Assembly: GCA_038373885.1 (NCBI GenBank)
Contig: JAWZYV010006190.1
Coordinates: 62,001-126,000, forward strand
Direction of reading: 5' to 3'
Source of the DNA: Cheiracanthium punctorium
Lineage: Eukaryota > Arthropoda > Arachnida > Araneae > Cheiracanthiidae
DNA: 64,000 nucleotides
Part shown: positions 35,084-46,893 of the stretch, one piece after another
Layout of the letters: each line of letters opens with the position of its first letter
How positions within the stretch are numbered: position 1 is the stretch's first letter
The notes under the pieces: generated by a model
Seen by the model: only the letters and a program-made list of their open reading frames with translations
Told to the model about the DNA's origin: nothing
The model's database searches: none
Position numbers and translations under genes: made by a program

Positions 35084-36916
35084 ATGCTACAAGTTTTGAA
35101 ATTTAGATAATTTTGATTACTATGCATCAAATCAATTTCACTGAGAAATACAATCATATTTCTTAGAGCGCCATGATTACTTATAATCAAATTTAAGGCT
35201 ATTTTTTACTTCAAACATAATGGTAATAACCTTTCATTCTTTTACTTCAAGGAATTATTCAAAGAATATGCTTTTTTCCAAAATTCTGGAAATATTGACA
35301 TAAATGTGAGCATTTAAAGGTTCGTTACGGAAGAGATAGGGCTCATATAAGCTATAGAGAAGTCCTGACAATTTAAATCACTATCCATTCCAAAACAAAT
35401 ATTAAAATATGATATACATTTAACTATTTATTGATAATTCATTTTACTGTCATTTCTACAAGAATGAATTTTAACATCAAAGCTGAAAGCTTCTATTAAT
35501 AGACCAAAATATGTATCTAGCCTTACCACGTTTCAAAATAAGATTCTGGGGGCCAACAGCAAAAAATACTCTGTGCTTTTATAAGCCGGCAGGAAAAAAC
35601 TAGCTCAGCGCAAAATCTTAAATTTTCATTAAAATGGTAAACTGCAGTTACATTATTCAAACTTTTTTTTAAATGAATCAATAATGCAATGGAAGGAGAA
35701 AAAAAGCTTCACGTTTTTTATAAGTACTCTGCAATTTCATATGAAACATAATACATCTGAGATATAAAGAAATACTCAAATAACAAACTTTTTAATACTC
35801 GCAGCTAAACTTGTTGAGAGAACTGTTGATCATCGCGGCTTTTTGGGGCTAATCTAACTGCATTTACCGTCTTTGCCGCTCCTTATCCTTGATTCTTACT
35901 TAAAATGTATATTTATTGAACAGGAATAAACAGAATCTTGTGTTCAGATTCCGAGATTATTATATATACACGAAATTTTATTCTTCCACCACATTATATT
36001 ATGTCATTCGTCATATTGTGTGTACGTGGAAATTCTCAGAAGCTGACAAACACGCCATGGGATATATTGAACAGATCTGAAAATGAGTTGAAAGCAAGGT
36101 AAATTTTATTAGATCATATTTTAAAATATCATCATAGGGGATATACGGGGGAAAGTGCATTTTCTTAATAATATAATCAGTGTACTAAATTTATATAATA
36201 TTGTTTCAGATGGATAAAATTTTATGTGTTTGTACAGAATATTCTCAGCAACAAATGTGATGGCAACTGAATATGTAATAGTTCTTAAAATAAAGCTTGA
36301 TGGTAAACAAATTTTGATAGATTTCTTTTCATCGTTTTGTGTTTTGTTCGGAAACTGTGATTGCAAAAGCATATTGAAATTCAAAATTTAAGTTTATGTT
36401 GGCAAAAAATGTTAGCTAATAGATGAATCAAAGATAAAGATAACGTCTATTAGCTCACAAGTTGTGTAAGCATTTAAAATGTAATAAACGTGACTATGAA
36501 CAAGATATAATCAAAATAATTGTATTTTCCTTTTCTAATGAATATTAATGAAAAGTTAGAAAAGTATAAATAAGTAAAAAATTAAACTAAAAAATATTCA
36601 GAATTTATTAAGCAAAATTCTTAATATAATCTTATTTCGATTGAATATTTATTTTATCGAATATTTTTAAGTCATTTTTTTAATGTTGTACACTCTCTCA
36701 ATATAATATTCGAGAAAAGTCGATTTTCCTATACCAGTTTCATTATAAAGTGTTGTTCTTTACCAACTAATATTTATTTTGAGCTGCATGATTTTTTAAT
36801 TAATCAATCACTCGCAAAATTAATATGGGAAACATTTCTCGTACTCAAACACTTTTTTGAGTGGGTGCACTTTGAATGTGAATTGTTAATTTAGAGTTGC
36901 TTAGATTTTTGTGGTA
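35084..36916. other. Gene-free stretch after receptor 1
   Basis: No recognisable element or gene. The receptor 1 polyadenylation site is not obvious; ATTAAA occurs at 35401-35406 and AATAAA near 35925. Confidence 0.35.
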
Positions 36917-37080
36917 CAGTGAAACCTCTTTAGTTGGATACCCCATAACTTGGACACTTCCCTAAGTTGGACACTTTTCTGGGGAACGGAATGTGTCTAT
37001 AATATAGAAATATACCTCTACACGTAAAGTTGGGCACTTTTGAGAGAACCGCAAGTGTCTAACTTAAGGAAGTTTCATTG
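36917..37080. mobile_element. pogo-like MITE, about 164 bp
   Basis: The left end TACAGTGAAACCTC and right end GGAAGTTTCATTG are inverted. Internal repeated boxes ACTTGGACACTT, AGTTGGACAC and AGTTGGGCAC are arranged symmetrically. The left flank is TA and the right flank is CA (mutated). Confidence 0.6.
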
Positions 37081-37272
37081 CACATTTACTAGCTTATTTT
37101 GCTTTTTTTAATGCGTATAATCTGGATGCAATTAAGAATTATTTCAAGCCGACAATATCTGAAATATTGAGACAGTAAAAGATTTTTATTGTTTTACTTC
37201 AGTTAGTCACCGAATGTGTCGTATACATAATCGTATACATAATATTCTCCAGAATATTCCTCTTATAATATG

Positions 37273-38009
37273 CAGTGTGTCCCAAAAAGGTGGTAACGGG
37301 ATTTAATTCTTTATCTGTTAGAGATAAGTGGTTGCAATAAAATTGAAAAAATATTTAAAATAAGACCGGAAATAAGACTCCGCTAAGAAAATATTTCTAT
37401 CGTTCATTTTCAAAACGTTACACTTTTTAAATTAGTATACGACCCCCCCCCGTGCAGATAAAAAATCCCGATTTGTAAAATGTGCCCCATACACTAATGA
37501 GGTGATGTACACATTTTCAGACTTTCATTATAAAACGCGTCAGAAATATCTTTAAAGAAAGATGATCGGGAACTATACTTAATTTGGAATGTAAACGTTT
37601 ATTACTGGGGTGAAAAAAAAAAAAAAAAAAAAAAAGATTTTCTTTCGCAATTTCTGTACGATCCCTGAAATGCGATCATTCGACGTGATTTTTCCCTTCG
37701 AGAGCCATTGAAAAGAGGTTTAAGTCGGCGTTACATTTATCTTCATATCTTTGACATTTTTTTTTTAAATAATTATCAAATTTTGTACATCATCACATTA
37801 GTCTATGAGTCATGTTTTACTAACTGGGAATTTTTTCGAACAGGAGTCGTATACAAATTTAAAAGTGTAACTTTTTGAAAATGAACGTGAGGAATTTTTT
37901 CTTAACGGAGCCTTACTCCCGACCTTATTTTGAACATTTTTTTCAATTTACACTGCCTACTTATTTCTAATAAATAAAGAATTAAAGCCCGTTTCTTGGG
38001 ACACCTATA
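37273..38009. mobile_element. Foldback MITE, 737 bp (CAGGGT..CC family, copy 2)
   Basis: This has the same palindromic layout as 20010-20723: TTTAATTCTTTATCTGTTAG, GATAAGTGG, AAAATTGAAAAAAT and TTTCAAAACGTTAC on the left, with inverted counterparts on the right. The left end CAGTGTGTCCC is better preserved than the right end GGGACACC. It contains an A-run at about 37614-37635. Confidence 0.75.
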
Positions 38010-38529
38010 GATCCTCAACATGAGCGAAAAGATCTTATAAATAAACTAGTTGAAGTATCCGTTGCTGTCGGGTTAGTATATAATGCAGATTTCCGCTTCA
38101 ATTTTCGTCAGCATTGTAGGAGTACAAAGGATGGAATTAACATATTAGGAAAAATATTGAAAGCACAGTTATAACTTCTGTGTATTATTAAAAGATTATA
38201 GGTCAGAGAGTAATAAAGTGCTGAGCAAAATTTTCAAAGGAGAATACATTTTATTTTCAAAATTAAAGATTTCCTCTACTGCATTGAGCTTTTAATGTCA
38301 AGAGTTCAGTCCCAGCCTGTAACTAAATTTTGTGATTCACTGTAGCTATTTTCATATTATGCCTAAAACACGTTTGCACAATTTTTAAAATATCTGAAAA
38401 ACCAAAAGAACATTTAAAAAACGGACGAAATTTATTTAAGTTAAATAGCCAATTAATTATATTACCTCTAGTCGCCCTGAAGTAATTTCTCTCCAATAAG
38501 AAAAGGAAAAAATGTAATTTTTGCAGTTT

Positions 38530-39580
38530 TTAAGTTTATTCAAATTCTTGAAAAAATTCGACATTTATTATATCATTCATTGCCGATCATGTTACCAAAT
38601 TTCATTTATTCCCTTAAGCCGATGTTGAGGTATGCAAGAACAAACATTTACACGATTTTCAAAAATTTCATAATCTGTGAAATATTTAAAACTATTTTAG
38701 TATCTATAGCTTAACTTGTCATCTAACATAATTCCCAATTTCATTCTATTCCACTGCCAATTTTCAGGAATGAACAAACGTTTACTCAATTTTCTCAATT
38801 TTAAAAAATGGTGTGAAGTACTTTGACATTTATACTTTAAGTAACCACTTATGATGCACCTAAATTTTATTAAATTCGCTTCAGTGGTTTATGCATAATG
38901 GACAAATACAAAAGCATTTTGAATAAATTTTTTCAAAACCTCAAAATCCAATAAAATTTCTCAAAAATTTGACAGGTGTAGTTTAAATTGAGTGACTACC
39001 AATCATGTGTCACCAAATTTTATTTCATTCTTTTTACTCATAACTGCTTTAGTCGTTATTACGTGATACTCGAACAAAAATGTGCGCATTCTGAAAGAAT
39101 TTTTGCAAAATCTCAAAAATTTAATCAAAACTTTTTAAAAATTCGTCTCCTATAATTTAATTTGAGTGACCATTTATCATGTCACCTAATTTCATTTGTT
39201 TCGCTTTATTCGTTATATAGTGATGCACGAAAAAGTATTTACACAGTTTAGAAAAAAAATTTGCAAAATCTTAAACTATAATAAAAATTTCTAAACAACT
39301 TGACACCTGTAATTTAAACTGAGTGGTCACCTATCATATCAACAAATTTTATTTCATTCGCTTTAGTCGTTTACGTGATGCTCAAGAAAAAATTTACGCA
39401 GTTTCAAATGATTTTCGCAAAATTTCAAAATTTAATCAAATTTATTAAGAAATCTGCCTCTATATTTTAATATGATCATCCAACTATCATTTCAATAAAT
39501 TTCATTTTGTTTCAGTCATTTTTACGCGCGAACAAAAAAAATAAGACTCAGGAACAGAAAGACAGAACGACAAACTTTAA
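38530..39580 (+). repeat. Degenerate minisatellite, about 150-160-bp period
   Basis: Successive diverged units share CATGTCACCAAATTTYATTT, CGCTTTAGTCGTT, AYGTGATGCTCGAA and TTTGCAAAATCTCAAAA-like blocks, at least six times between 38560 and 39500. It ends in GACAGAACGACAAACTTT and an A-run (39579-39600). Confidence 0.65.
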
Positions 39581-40098
39581 AAAAAAAAAAAAAAAAAAAA
39601 CACGATCGTACTGGGCTTCTAAGTGCTTGAAACAGATAGAAATCACAAAACTTTTTGAATTCCAAGTAATGTACAGACAAAAGTCTAATTTTATTTATAT
39701 AGATAACACCCCCCTGAAACTCCTAACGACACTCGAAGAACACTTAGAATTTATTATTTACCGTGAATTTTCACTTTCACAACAGTAATTTTCAAGGGTA
39801 GTCAAGCTTGTAACTTTCCGATCACAGATACAAACCCTTAACAACAATCTATTGTGTATGACTATATGTAGAATTCTAAGGTAAAGGTTTAAAAAAATGT
39901 TCTTCATTTTGAGTATTATAAAAGTACTGTTCTGTAAAGCAGTAAATGCATACATGAGATAACTAAAACTGTATAATAACACATAAAATGATACTTATCA
40001 AACAGCACGATCGTTTCGGCCGAAAAAATTTCCGCCTTCTCCAGTTGTTAACATACTGTAAGAATAGTGGGGACTGAAAGATAAGGTCCATCTTTCAG

Positions 40099-40267
40099 CA
40101 GGGGCGTAGCCAGAAATTTTTCATGGGTGGGGTTACGACTACTACAACTGATATATATGTATACGTGCGTGTGATAATGTAGTGAAGAATATACATTTTG
40201 TATGGCAAAAAATTTCTCATGGGGGGGTTATGACCCCCCTAACCCCCCCCCCTTGGCTACGCCCCTG
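40099..40267. mobile_element. hAT-like MITE, 169 bp
   Basis: Termini CAGGGGCGTAGCC and GGCTACGCCCCTG are perfectly inverted. The perfect 8-bp target duplication TCTTTCAG flanks it at 40091-40098 and 40268-40275. Confidence 0.9.
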
Positions 40268-40401
40268 TCTTTCAGTCATCACTATTCTGCACTCTGTCGC
40301 CAAATACCAGTCAAGGAGTGAGGGGCGTATATAAGGGGGGACGAGAGGGCCCGGATCCCCTCCTAAAATTTACAACAGTTATTAAAAAACAGCTATTTTA
40401 A

Positions 40402-40576
40402 AGGTCAGTTAAAGCTGATGAAGACACAATAAAAGCATTTATTGATGAAAACTGGCAAATAACAATTCGTGAGATCGCTGAAAGATTAAATTTATCAAAT
40501 TCGACCATTCATGATCATTTGAAACGCCTCAAAGCTCGATATATGGGTTCCTCATGTTCTTAAAAAACGAAATGAC
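40402..40576 (+). pseudogene. mariner transposase fragment, N-terminal helix-turn-helix
   Basis: The frame reads ADEDTIKAFIDENWQ and TIREIAERLNLSNSTIHDHL, the DNA-binding paired-like HTH of mariner transposases. After a one-base frameshift it continues as LDIWVPHVLKKR, the conserved WVPHEL linker. The catalytic domain is absent. Confidence 0.75.
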
Positions 40577-42872
40577 TTTCCGGACAATCTAATAAAATAA
40601 AATGTTTCATTTCAAATTTTGAATATTCGTTGTGTAAGTTCAGTTATAATACGTAGATAGATTAGGAGGGGGAAGCCAAAAATAAGCTCCTAGAACCTCG
40701 TAGGGTATGCATGCTTATGAAAAATGATAGAGTTTTAAATCAACTAGTTTTCTAAATTCATCATTTGAGGAGTTTTTATTATTCAGTAAAGAAAACTTTT
40801 TACCACAAAAAGCAAAAATTATAATGGTAATTGCTTTTTTGATAACTTTCTTATTCAGAAAATATATATCGCTGGCACTTTAATAGATGAAAAATAAAAT
40901 CCGTCAACTGAAACTTAGCAACTAGCGTAAACATGAAATTTATCTGCTCAATCGATTGGCTTTCTGGGAAACTTACCCGATGAAAACTGGTACAACAAAG
41001 AAATAAAAAAATCAATTTTTCACTCTGCGGGTCAAAAAACCTATTTTACATTCAATTCACCTTTAGTAAATAAATAATTAAACGCATATCAAGTCTGTGC
41101 TTCAAAGTAAAATAGAATTAGCTATCAGAAAGTTTCGTTAAAAAATGAAATATCACCCATACGCTGTCTGCGGTAAAATATGTGGTCAACAAAATTTCAA
41201 TTACGCGCTATTGATTTCAACTTTTAATGGACTTTTGAAGCACGCTGCAACTCCCGCTGTTGTCAAAGGAAGCTACTTTAATAGACGTCTTGCCAGAATA
41301 CAATGACATGATCAATATGAAGGAGGTTATCAATCATTTTGATTTAGAAAGATGGATTTAATTTTGTTAAAGTCAGGAAATACATGGAGTTTGTCTTTTT
41401 TTTAGCTATTTACGAAACATTGGAACTCTTTTTTTATGGCTGTCTTGTGATTCTTGGACATGGACATCTAAGGTACATCAAGTAATTAATAAAGGATTAC
41501 GTAATTCTAATTAATATTCATCTCAAGGTACGTTTAGCTAGCTGAAGGTGGTAAAAATGCAATTTCTTAACTGAAGGAAGCTGCATGAAAAGTGCTGAAA
41601 TCGACTGCCTTTCATCCAAACTACTGTGAACTGAGCCGGGACATTTGAAAGTTTGAGGTATTTTCAATCCGATATTCGTTTATGAAACGGAAAAAGGAAA
41701 ATTAAAAGAATATATTTGAAAGAAAATCTTTAATCTCGTTTGCTGAAAAATTTAAAAGCAAGTATTTTCAGAATGCAATTCGTTCAAAAGAATTATATGA
41801 AGTAATTCATCCAAAGTGTATAAATGGATAGAATCAAAAACTCAACTGTCACATAAATAGATATTTTTTAAGCAAAAAGATCTTAATGAAACACATATGT
41901 ATACATGATTTGAATTGCAGAAGATAAATTAACTGTGAACAGTCGTGTTCATTTTGGTGTTTTAGTAGCTAAGAAGATTAACATGTGTTTGAATATATTT
42001 TAATGAAGCAATTTAAATGTCTTTGTGTTATCAGGATTTAAAAAAAAAAAGTTGTCGTAATTTGAATTGGTGCTAACTTAGTTCTTCATCTTTTATTCTT
42101 GGTACTGTGCAGAAAGATTAATTACATCCAAATATTAGAAGGGAAATATTATGTTTTAATCTGCACGTGTAATCAGTTTCGTTTTTCCAAAAGGATAAAA
42201 AGATGTTCAAAATAAATAAATAAATGGATAGTGCTGTTATATTACATTTGATTTTAAAAGTAATTGTTTCTTTAATGATTCTGAATAATTAATTCATATT
42301 TTAATGCAACGTCAATAGTTAAAAAAATATGGTAACTAATGTTATAACGTTTCATGCTTTGTCTAGCATAAAAAATTGCTAGTATTTATCTGAATATTTA
42401 TCTGAATATTTTCTAATATTTGGCCAGAATAATTGTTATTGCTGTTTAGGACTAGTATATTTTCTTATGCTTCAATTTTATCAGTTATTTTTAAAATTTG
42501 GACATATTTTGAAACATTACTGAAACAATTTGCTTTATAAGATTCGTTTTTCATAAATGAAAATGTTTTAGCTGAAAAAGGAATATATATATATATATTT
42601 TTTTTTTGACAAGTTACTTAGAAAACGAGTAATGCATATAAAGTTTATAAGGAATATTTAATTTTTAAAAATAAGTACCAATACAGAAATGCTTACGAAC
42701 TACACTAACTCGAAAGGTCATTAGTCATTAAAGTTGACTCCTAATAGTCTGAACTTAACTCCTTTCCTTCTTATACAATTGATTTCATTTATTAGTCCAA
42801 CTTAAAAAAACATCAATTCACCGGACCTGCACATCCATGTTAAAATTGTCTCTATTTAAATTAAATTTATAA
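40577..42872. other. Gene-free stretch upstream of receptor 2
   Basis: No recognisable gene or element on either strand; short TA microsatellite at about 42586-42598. Promoter and 5' exon of receptor 2 presumably lie here. Confidence 0.35.
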
Positions 42873-42888
42873 ATGTTTGGTTCTTCAC

Positions 42889-42890
42889 AG
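42889..42890 (+). promoter_or_regulatory. Candidate 3' splice site upstream of receptor 2
   Basis: TTGGTTCTTCACAG ends here. It lies downstream of the first in-frame ATG (42873) and upstream of the preferred one (42936). It is the positional counterpart of the acceptor at 33781-33782. If used, the mature mRNA would lack the 42873 ATG unless an upstream coding exon exists. Confidence 0.4.
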
Positions 42891-42935
42891 TTCTCTCAAC
42901 TTCAATATTTAATTAAGCCACACTGTAAATCCAGA

Positions 42936-44162
42936 ATGAAAATTTACGATTTAAATGAAATTTATGATCGATCAACAATTAAGAGGCGTTCTGCTTCTCC
43001 TGGAGAAAGTTCATACTCATCTCCAAAAACCCTACCATTTGGGGAGGCATTCAAATTAATCATAAGAACATTTACATTAAATGGTATAACTTTAAAAGAG
43101 TCCTCTGGTCTTGAAAATGCTCTTACATACAGTATTTGGGATTCTCTTATTGGAGTAATTGCCGTATTCGCGTTTATTATTAGCATTTCTTCATTTCATT
43201 ACATGAAACTTAGTGCACAAGTTTTCTATACGTTCTATGTGTACATTATTCTGGGAATTCTGATTAGAATAGTTTTGTTAGTCAAAAGAAGAAAAATTTA
43301 TCAGGTAATTTGTAACATCTCTTCTATGTGCGATCATCTTGAAATCGACACAAGAGCTTGTCCGCTGAATTTAAAAATTCAAATTTTTGTATTTCTAATT
43401 TGGTTATTATCTTTGGCAGCGATTCTAGCTTTTTTCTTCTATGAAAAGTTTTCAGAGATATTGAATTTTAAGTTCTTATTTTTTGAAGTCTCTGGTGGCA
43501 CCAGAATTTTTGCTCTCAACGTCATCCGGGCCAGCATGACCATCGCTACAATGAGTACGACGGCTAATGCTTCTATTGCTCTCATTCTGTGCTGCAACTT
43601 TTACGGTTCTGCGCGAAGTATCTTGAAGGAATACGGACAACATTTCTTGAAGGACTGCAAAACTAAATACCTTTCTAAAAGACAACTGCTGTACAACATC
43701 TCAACTTATAAAATGATCGTTCAACTCTTCAAGAGCATCGACGATTCTGTGTCTGGCAGCTGCCTTCTACTTTATGCTGCATCCATGTGCTGCTTCTTCA
43801 ATATTTTAAGCATGTCTTTCTCGAATTCGGCTAACTTGTCTGATGTGCTGACTTGGAGTCAAATGGTAATCACTCTCATCATGGCGATTGTTATATTTTT
43901 TGGCCTGACATTCTGCGGATCCAGAGCAAATGACGAATATGAGTCTCTGAAGCTAGTAATAATAGAAAGCGCAGAAAATGTGTTAACCCGACATCGTGAT
44001 GGTCAGGTCATTATAACCTTCAAGATGGTTTCAGATTGCATCAATAACCTCCATTATTCTTTTACTGGTGGTGAAATGTTTGTTCTTAACAAAAGTCTTA
44101 TACTAAACACAGGTGGAGCAATGGTTACTTATGGCGTTCTTATATTCCAAATGCCATCATAA
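42936..44162 (+). CDS. Gustatory-receptor-like 7TM protein 2 (tandem paralogue)
   Basis: This second intact receptor has 408 residues from the ATG at 42936. It is collinear with the 33854 gene throughout and ends TYGVLIFQ plus three residues. Shared blocks include YIILGILIR, ASIALILCCN, GSCLLLYAAS, LIMAIVIFFGLT and LNTGGAMVTYG. The reading frame stays open upstream to an ATG at 42873, which would give 429 residues. However, an acceptor-like TTCTTCACAG ends at 42890, between the two ATGs. The first gene has an acceptor in the equivalent place, and starting at 42936 makes the two proteins nearly equal in length, so I prefer 42936. No frameshifts or stops are present. With its neighbour it forms a two-gene tandem cluster on the same strand, separated by about 7.8 kb of repeats. 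Function is inferred from family only. Confidence 0.88.
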   Translation: MKIYDLNEIYDRSTIKRRSASPGESSYSSPKTLPFGEAFKLIIRTFTLNGITLKESSGLENALTYSIWDSLIGVIAVFAFIISISSFHYMKLSAQVFYTFYVYIILGILIRIVLLVKRRKIYQVICNISSMCDHLEIDTRACPLNLKIQIFVFLIWLLSLAAILAFFFYEKFSEILNFKFLFFEVSGGTRIFALNVIRASMTIATMSTTANASIALILCCNFYGSARSILKEYGQHFLKDCKTKYLSKRQLLYNISTYKMIVQLFKSIDDSVSGSCLLLYAASMCCFFNILSMSFSNSANLSDVLTWSQMVITLIMAIVIFFGLTFCGSRANDEYESLKLVIIESAENVLTRHRDGQVIITFKMVSDCINNLHYSFTGGEMFVLNKSLILNTGGAMVTYGVLIFQMPS

Positions 44163-44711
44163 GAATGAAGTGCGTGAAAATATTTATCGCTGTTATGTTA
44201 AAATCTATTGAGTTTTTTATAATGATTTTTCACTAAGCGTTATTAGAGTAGTGAAGTAACGAAATTTAATGAAATGGCTCCTTAATGAATACTGTGTTTA
44301 AAACAGTGATTCATTCAGAACAATATCATATGTATGTGTATAATTATGCCACATGTATGTGTAAATTGGTTCCTAAGGAAAATAGCATTCTTTTTATTAA
44401 TTAAGTTTAATTGGCAATATTTTGTAATATTTCACAGCATTACTTGAAACTGTAATTTGACAGTTACTTTGACTCTTGGGCTTTTTTTCTCGAGTACCAA
44501 GTTGCTTCCTCTAACGCAGTTTCTGTTATTACCACAGATGCTAACTATTCCGATTTTATTGGAAGGTTTTCCGACACTAATTTTTATTTACTTAGCAGCG
44601 TAACCTGAAAGTAAGTCCAAATTTTTAATGTAAATTAAAACTATTTTAAAATCGCGGTGTAAAATATTCCAATCAAATCGGGAGAGCTGGCAGATTTGCA
44701 TTACTCTTACC

Positions 44712-44873
44712 CAGAGCTGCCAAGTCTCCGGCATTTTCCAGGAGATTTCCCACCACAATTTTTAGACAGTTTTATTTTACATTAAATACTTGGACTTATT
44801 TTAAGCATAAATTTGTAAGTAAAAATTAGTGGTGGGAAATCTCTCGATAAAAGCCAGAGACTTGGCAGCTCTG
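44712..44873. mobile_element. hAT-like MITE, 162 bp
   Basis: Termini CAGAGCTGCCAAGTCTC and GAGACTTGGCAGCTCTG are perfectly inverted, with a perfect 8-bp duplication CTCTTACC (44704-44711 and 44874-44881). An older, degraded relative may lie just left, at about 44538-44697. Confidence 0.9.
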
Positions 44874-44881
44874 CTCTTACC

Positions 44882-46893
44882 TATTTAATTAGTATTCATG
44901 CTTTAGTTTGGTTTTATTAACACTTCCACTATTAGTGACTGTTAAAAAAATGTTTAAAATTCTTTTTTCTAAGTTACATGTATTGTACAGTGAATGAAAA
45001 TAATAAAATAAAACCTTGTAAAATATTGCACCTTTTTGTGTCATAAATATAATAATTATCATGCCTGAACTATACAATTTGGTAAACAATTAACTTTCTA
45101 TCAAAAAGAAATTGAATATAACTTTTATGTTAGGATTTATTAATAACAAACTAATTTTAATCAAATTTATAGCACATGTTTACTTTCAGTAATGCAGAAA
45201 ATGCGTAGTCCATGCAATATATGAATAGAGAAGGACAAAACTGCAATCAATAGCAAATGGCACTGGTGGACTTTGGAACTCCAGTACTCCCCGGTTAACT
45301 ATAAATACATTTTTTTTCTTTCTATCCTTTCTTAACACTTGAATTTTACCCAAGCTTGAAGTCGGTGGCCATTACGTGGCAATAAAAAAAATCTCAAAAA
45401 GATTAAAAAATCCAGAAAAATCTTTGAACAGAACTGTTAAGATGCAGCAACTGTTGCTTTTGAGTACACTGTGCCTCCGCGAAGTCCGTAGGGCACGGTC
45501 AGAAATGGGTAGGAAAAGCGGAGAGGGAACTGCGGAATTCTCAGTTCCAGCTAAACAGCATTGGATTACGAGAGCTCTAATTATTGAACAGATAAAAGCA
45601 ATTCTGGTCCTGGTTAAAAGTTTTTGGGGCCTAAGGCCTGCGTATTTTCGTAAGCCTTTTTTAAGTTCTCGACAGTAAAAGTTGTTCATTCTTTAAATGT
45701 AAAAATTTTGTAACAATGGGTATGAAAATAATCCCTTTTTTTTTTACAAAAAGAAGTGTATATCGGAGAAACAAAATCTGCTTCCCGGTCTTAGTCCTCA
45801 AGTTAAACTAATTCCGACATCAACTCGAAAAAATTCATGCTTCTTCATAAGATGCACTACACAGTGAAGTAAATTATAAAAGTGTCTTTATGAAACTTTC
45901 AGGAAAAATGTTTAACATAAAACTGCTCAGCAAATTTTTTCAGAGTGGCACAGTCTACTAAATTTTTAATTTTTAAGATTTTTTGCTAAAAGTTTCGTTA
46001 CTGACAGAGGTTTCTCGTTTATTTCAGTATATAGTAAGTGCAGCTTATAAAGAGATATTGCAAAAGTTTTGAAGGGCTTGACATAATTGGTTTTGTGCAT
46101 TTGTAATCGAAAATCCCATGATTTTTTTCGAAATACACCGTTAAAATGCATCCAAAGTTTGGTTGCGCTCGGCTCAATTTTGCCACTTCAATAATTAGTC
46201 CATGAGAAGATATTTCCAATTTTATGATGTTTTTAGTATTTAGTGCTAAAATTTAACATATCACCTACACTTTATTTTGTGCTTGAAAAATCACTATACT
46301 ATTTAAAGTTTATGTGAAAATTTATACATTTATATAAAATGTTAGCTTTAACTGTAGAAAAATAATAATTGACAGTTAATGTTACTTTATCAATTTTAGG
46401 ATGAAAAGTAACGTTAACATGATGAAACGTTATGAGGAAATGATAACGTTAGGATGAAAAGTAAACGCACCCCCAGGTACCATGCCAGGAGGGGGCACCA
46501 AAAACCTGTTAAATCCAAACCCTGTTAAGGTTCCAAAGGCAGGGTTGCCGAAATGTTTGTCCCAGGTGACATAATCTCGATTGCGGCACTATTCGCAGGT
46601 AAATAAATGAAAAACTTAAAAGTATAGCAATTACTGTAAAAACGTGCATTTATTTTAAGTATAGAATTTTCTCTACCTTTACCAACTAGTGCATTTCATG
46701 TAACATTGAAAAACAATGGGTCAGTTTTCCTTAAGCTGTAACCCCAATAACTGAAGCTACAAGCTGTCCCTGATTGCAACATAAACTTTTTGAGTTGATT
46801 TTGAATCAGGTATCTTTGCTGAATAACCTATCTGAAATCTGCCGAAATCCAACCATGAGAATAGCCCGAAAAACGAATTTCAAGATCCGTACC
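44882..46893. other. Gene-free stretch
   Basis: Two overlapping open frames on opposite strands (45372-45689) have no recognisable domain and are not called. Otherwise AT-rich without identifiable elements. Confidence 0.35.

Noticed and set aside
45372..45689. Overlapping open frames of about 100 codons on both strands
   Set aside because: No domain, no homologue recognised, no splice or codon evidence. Opposite-strand openness suggests base composition rather than coding.
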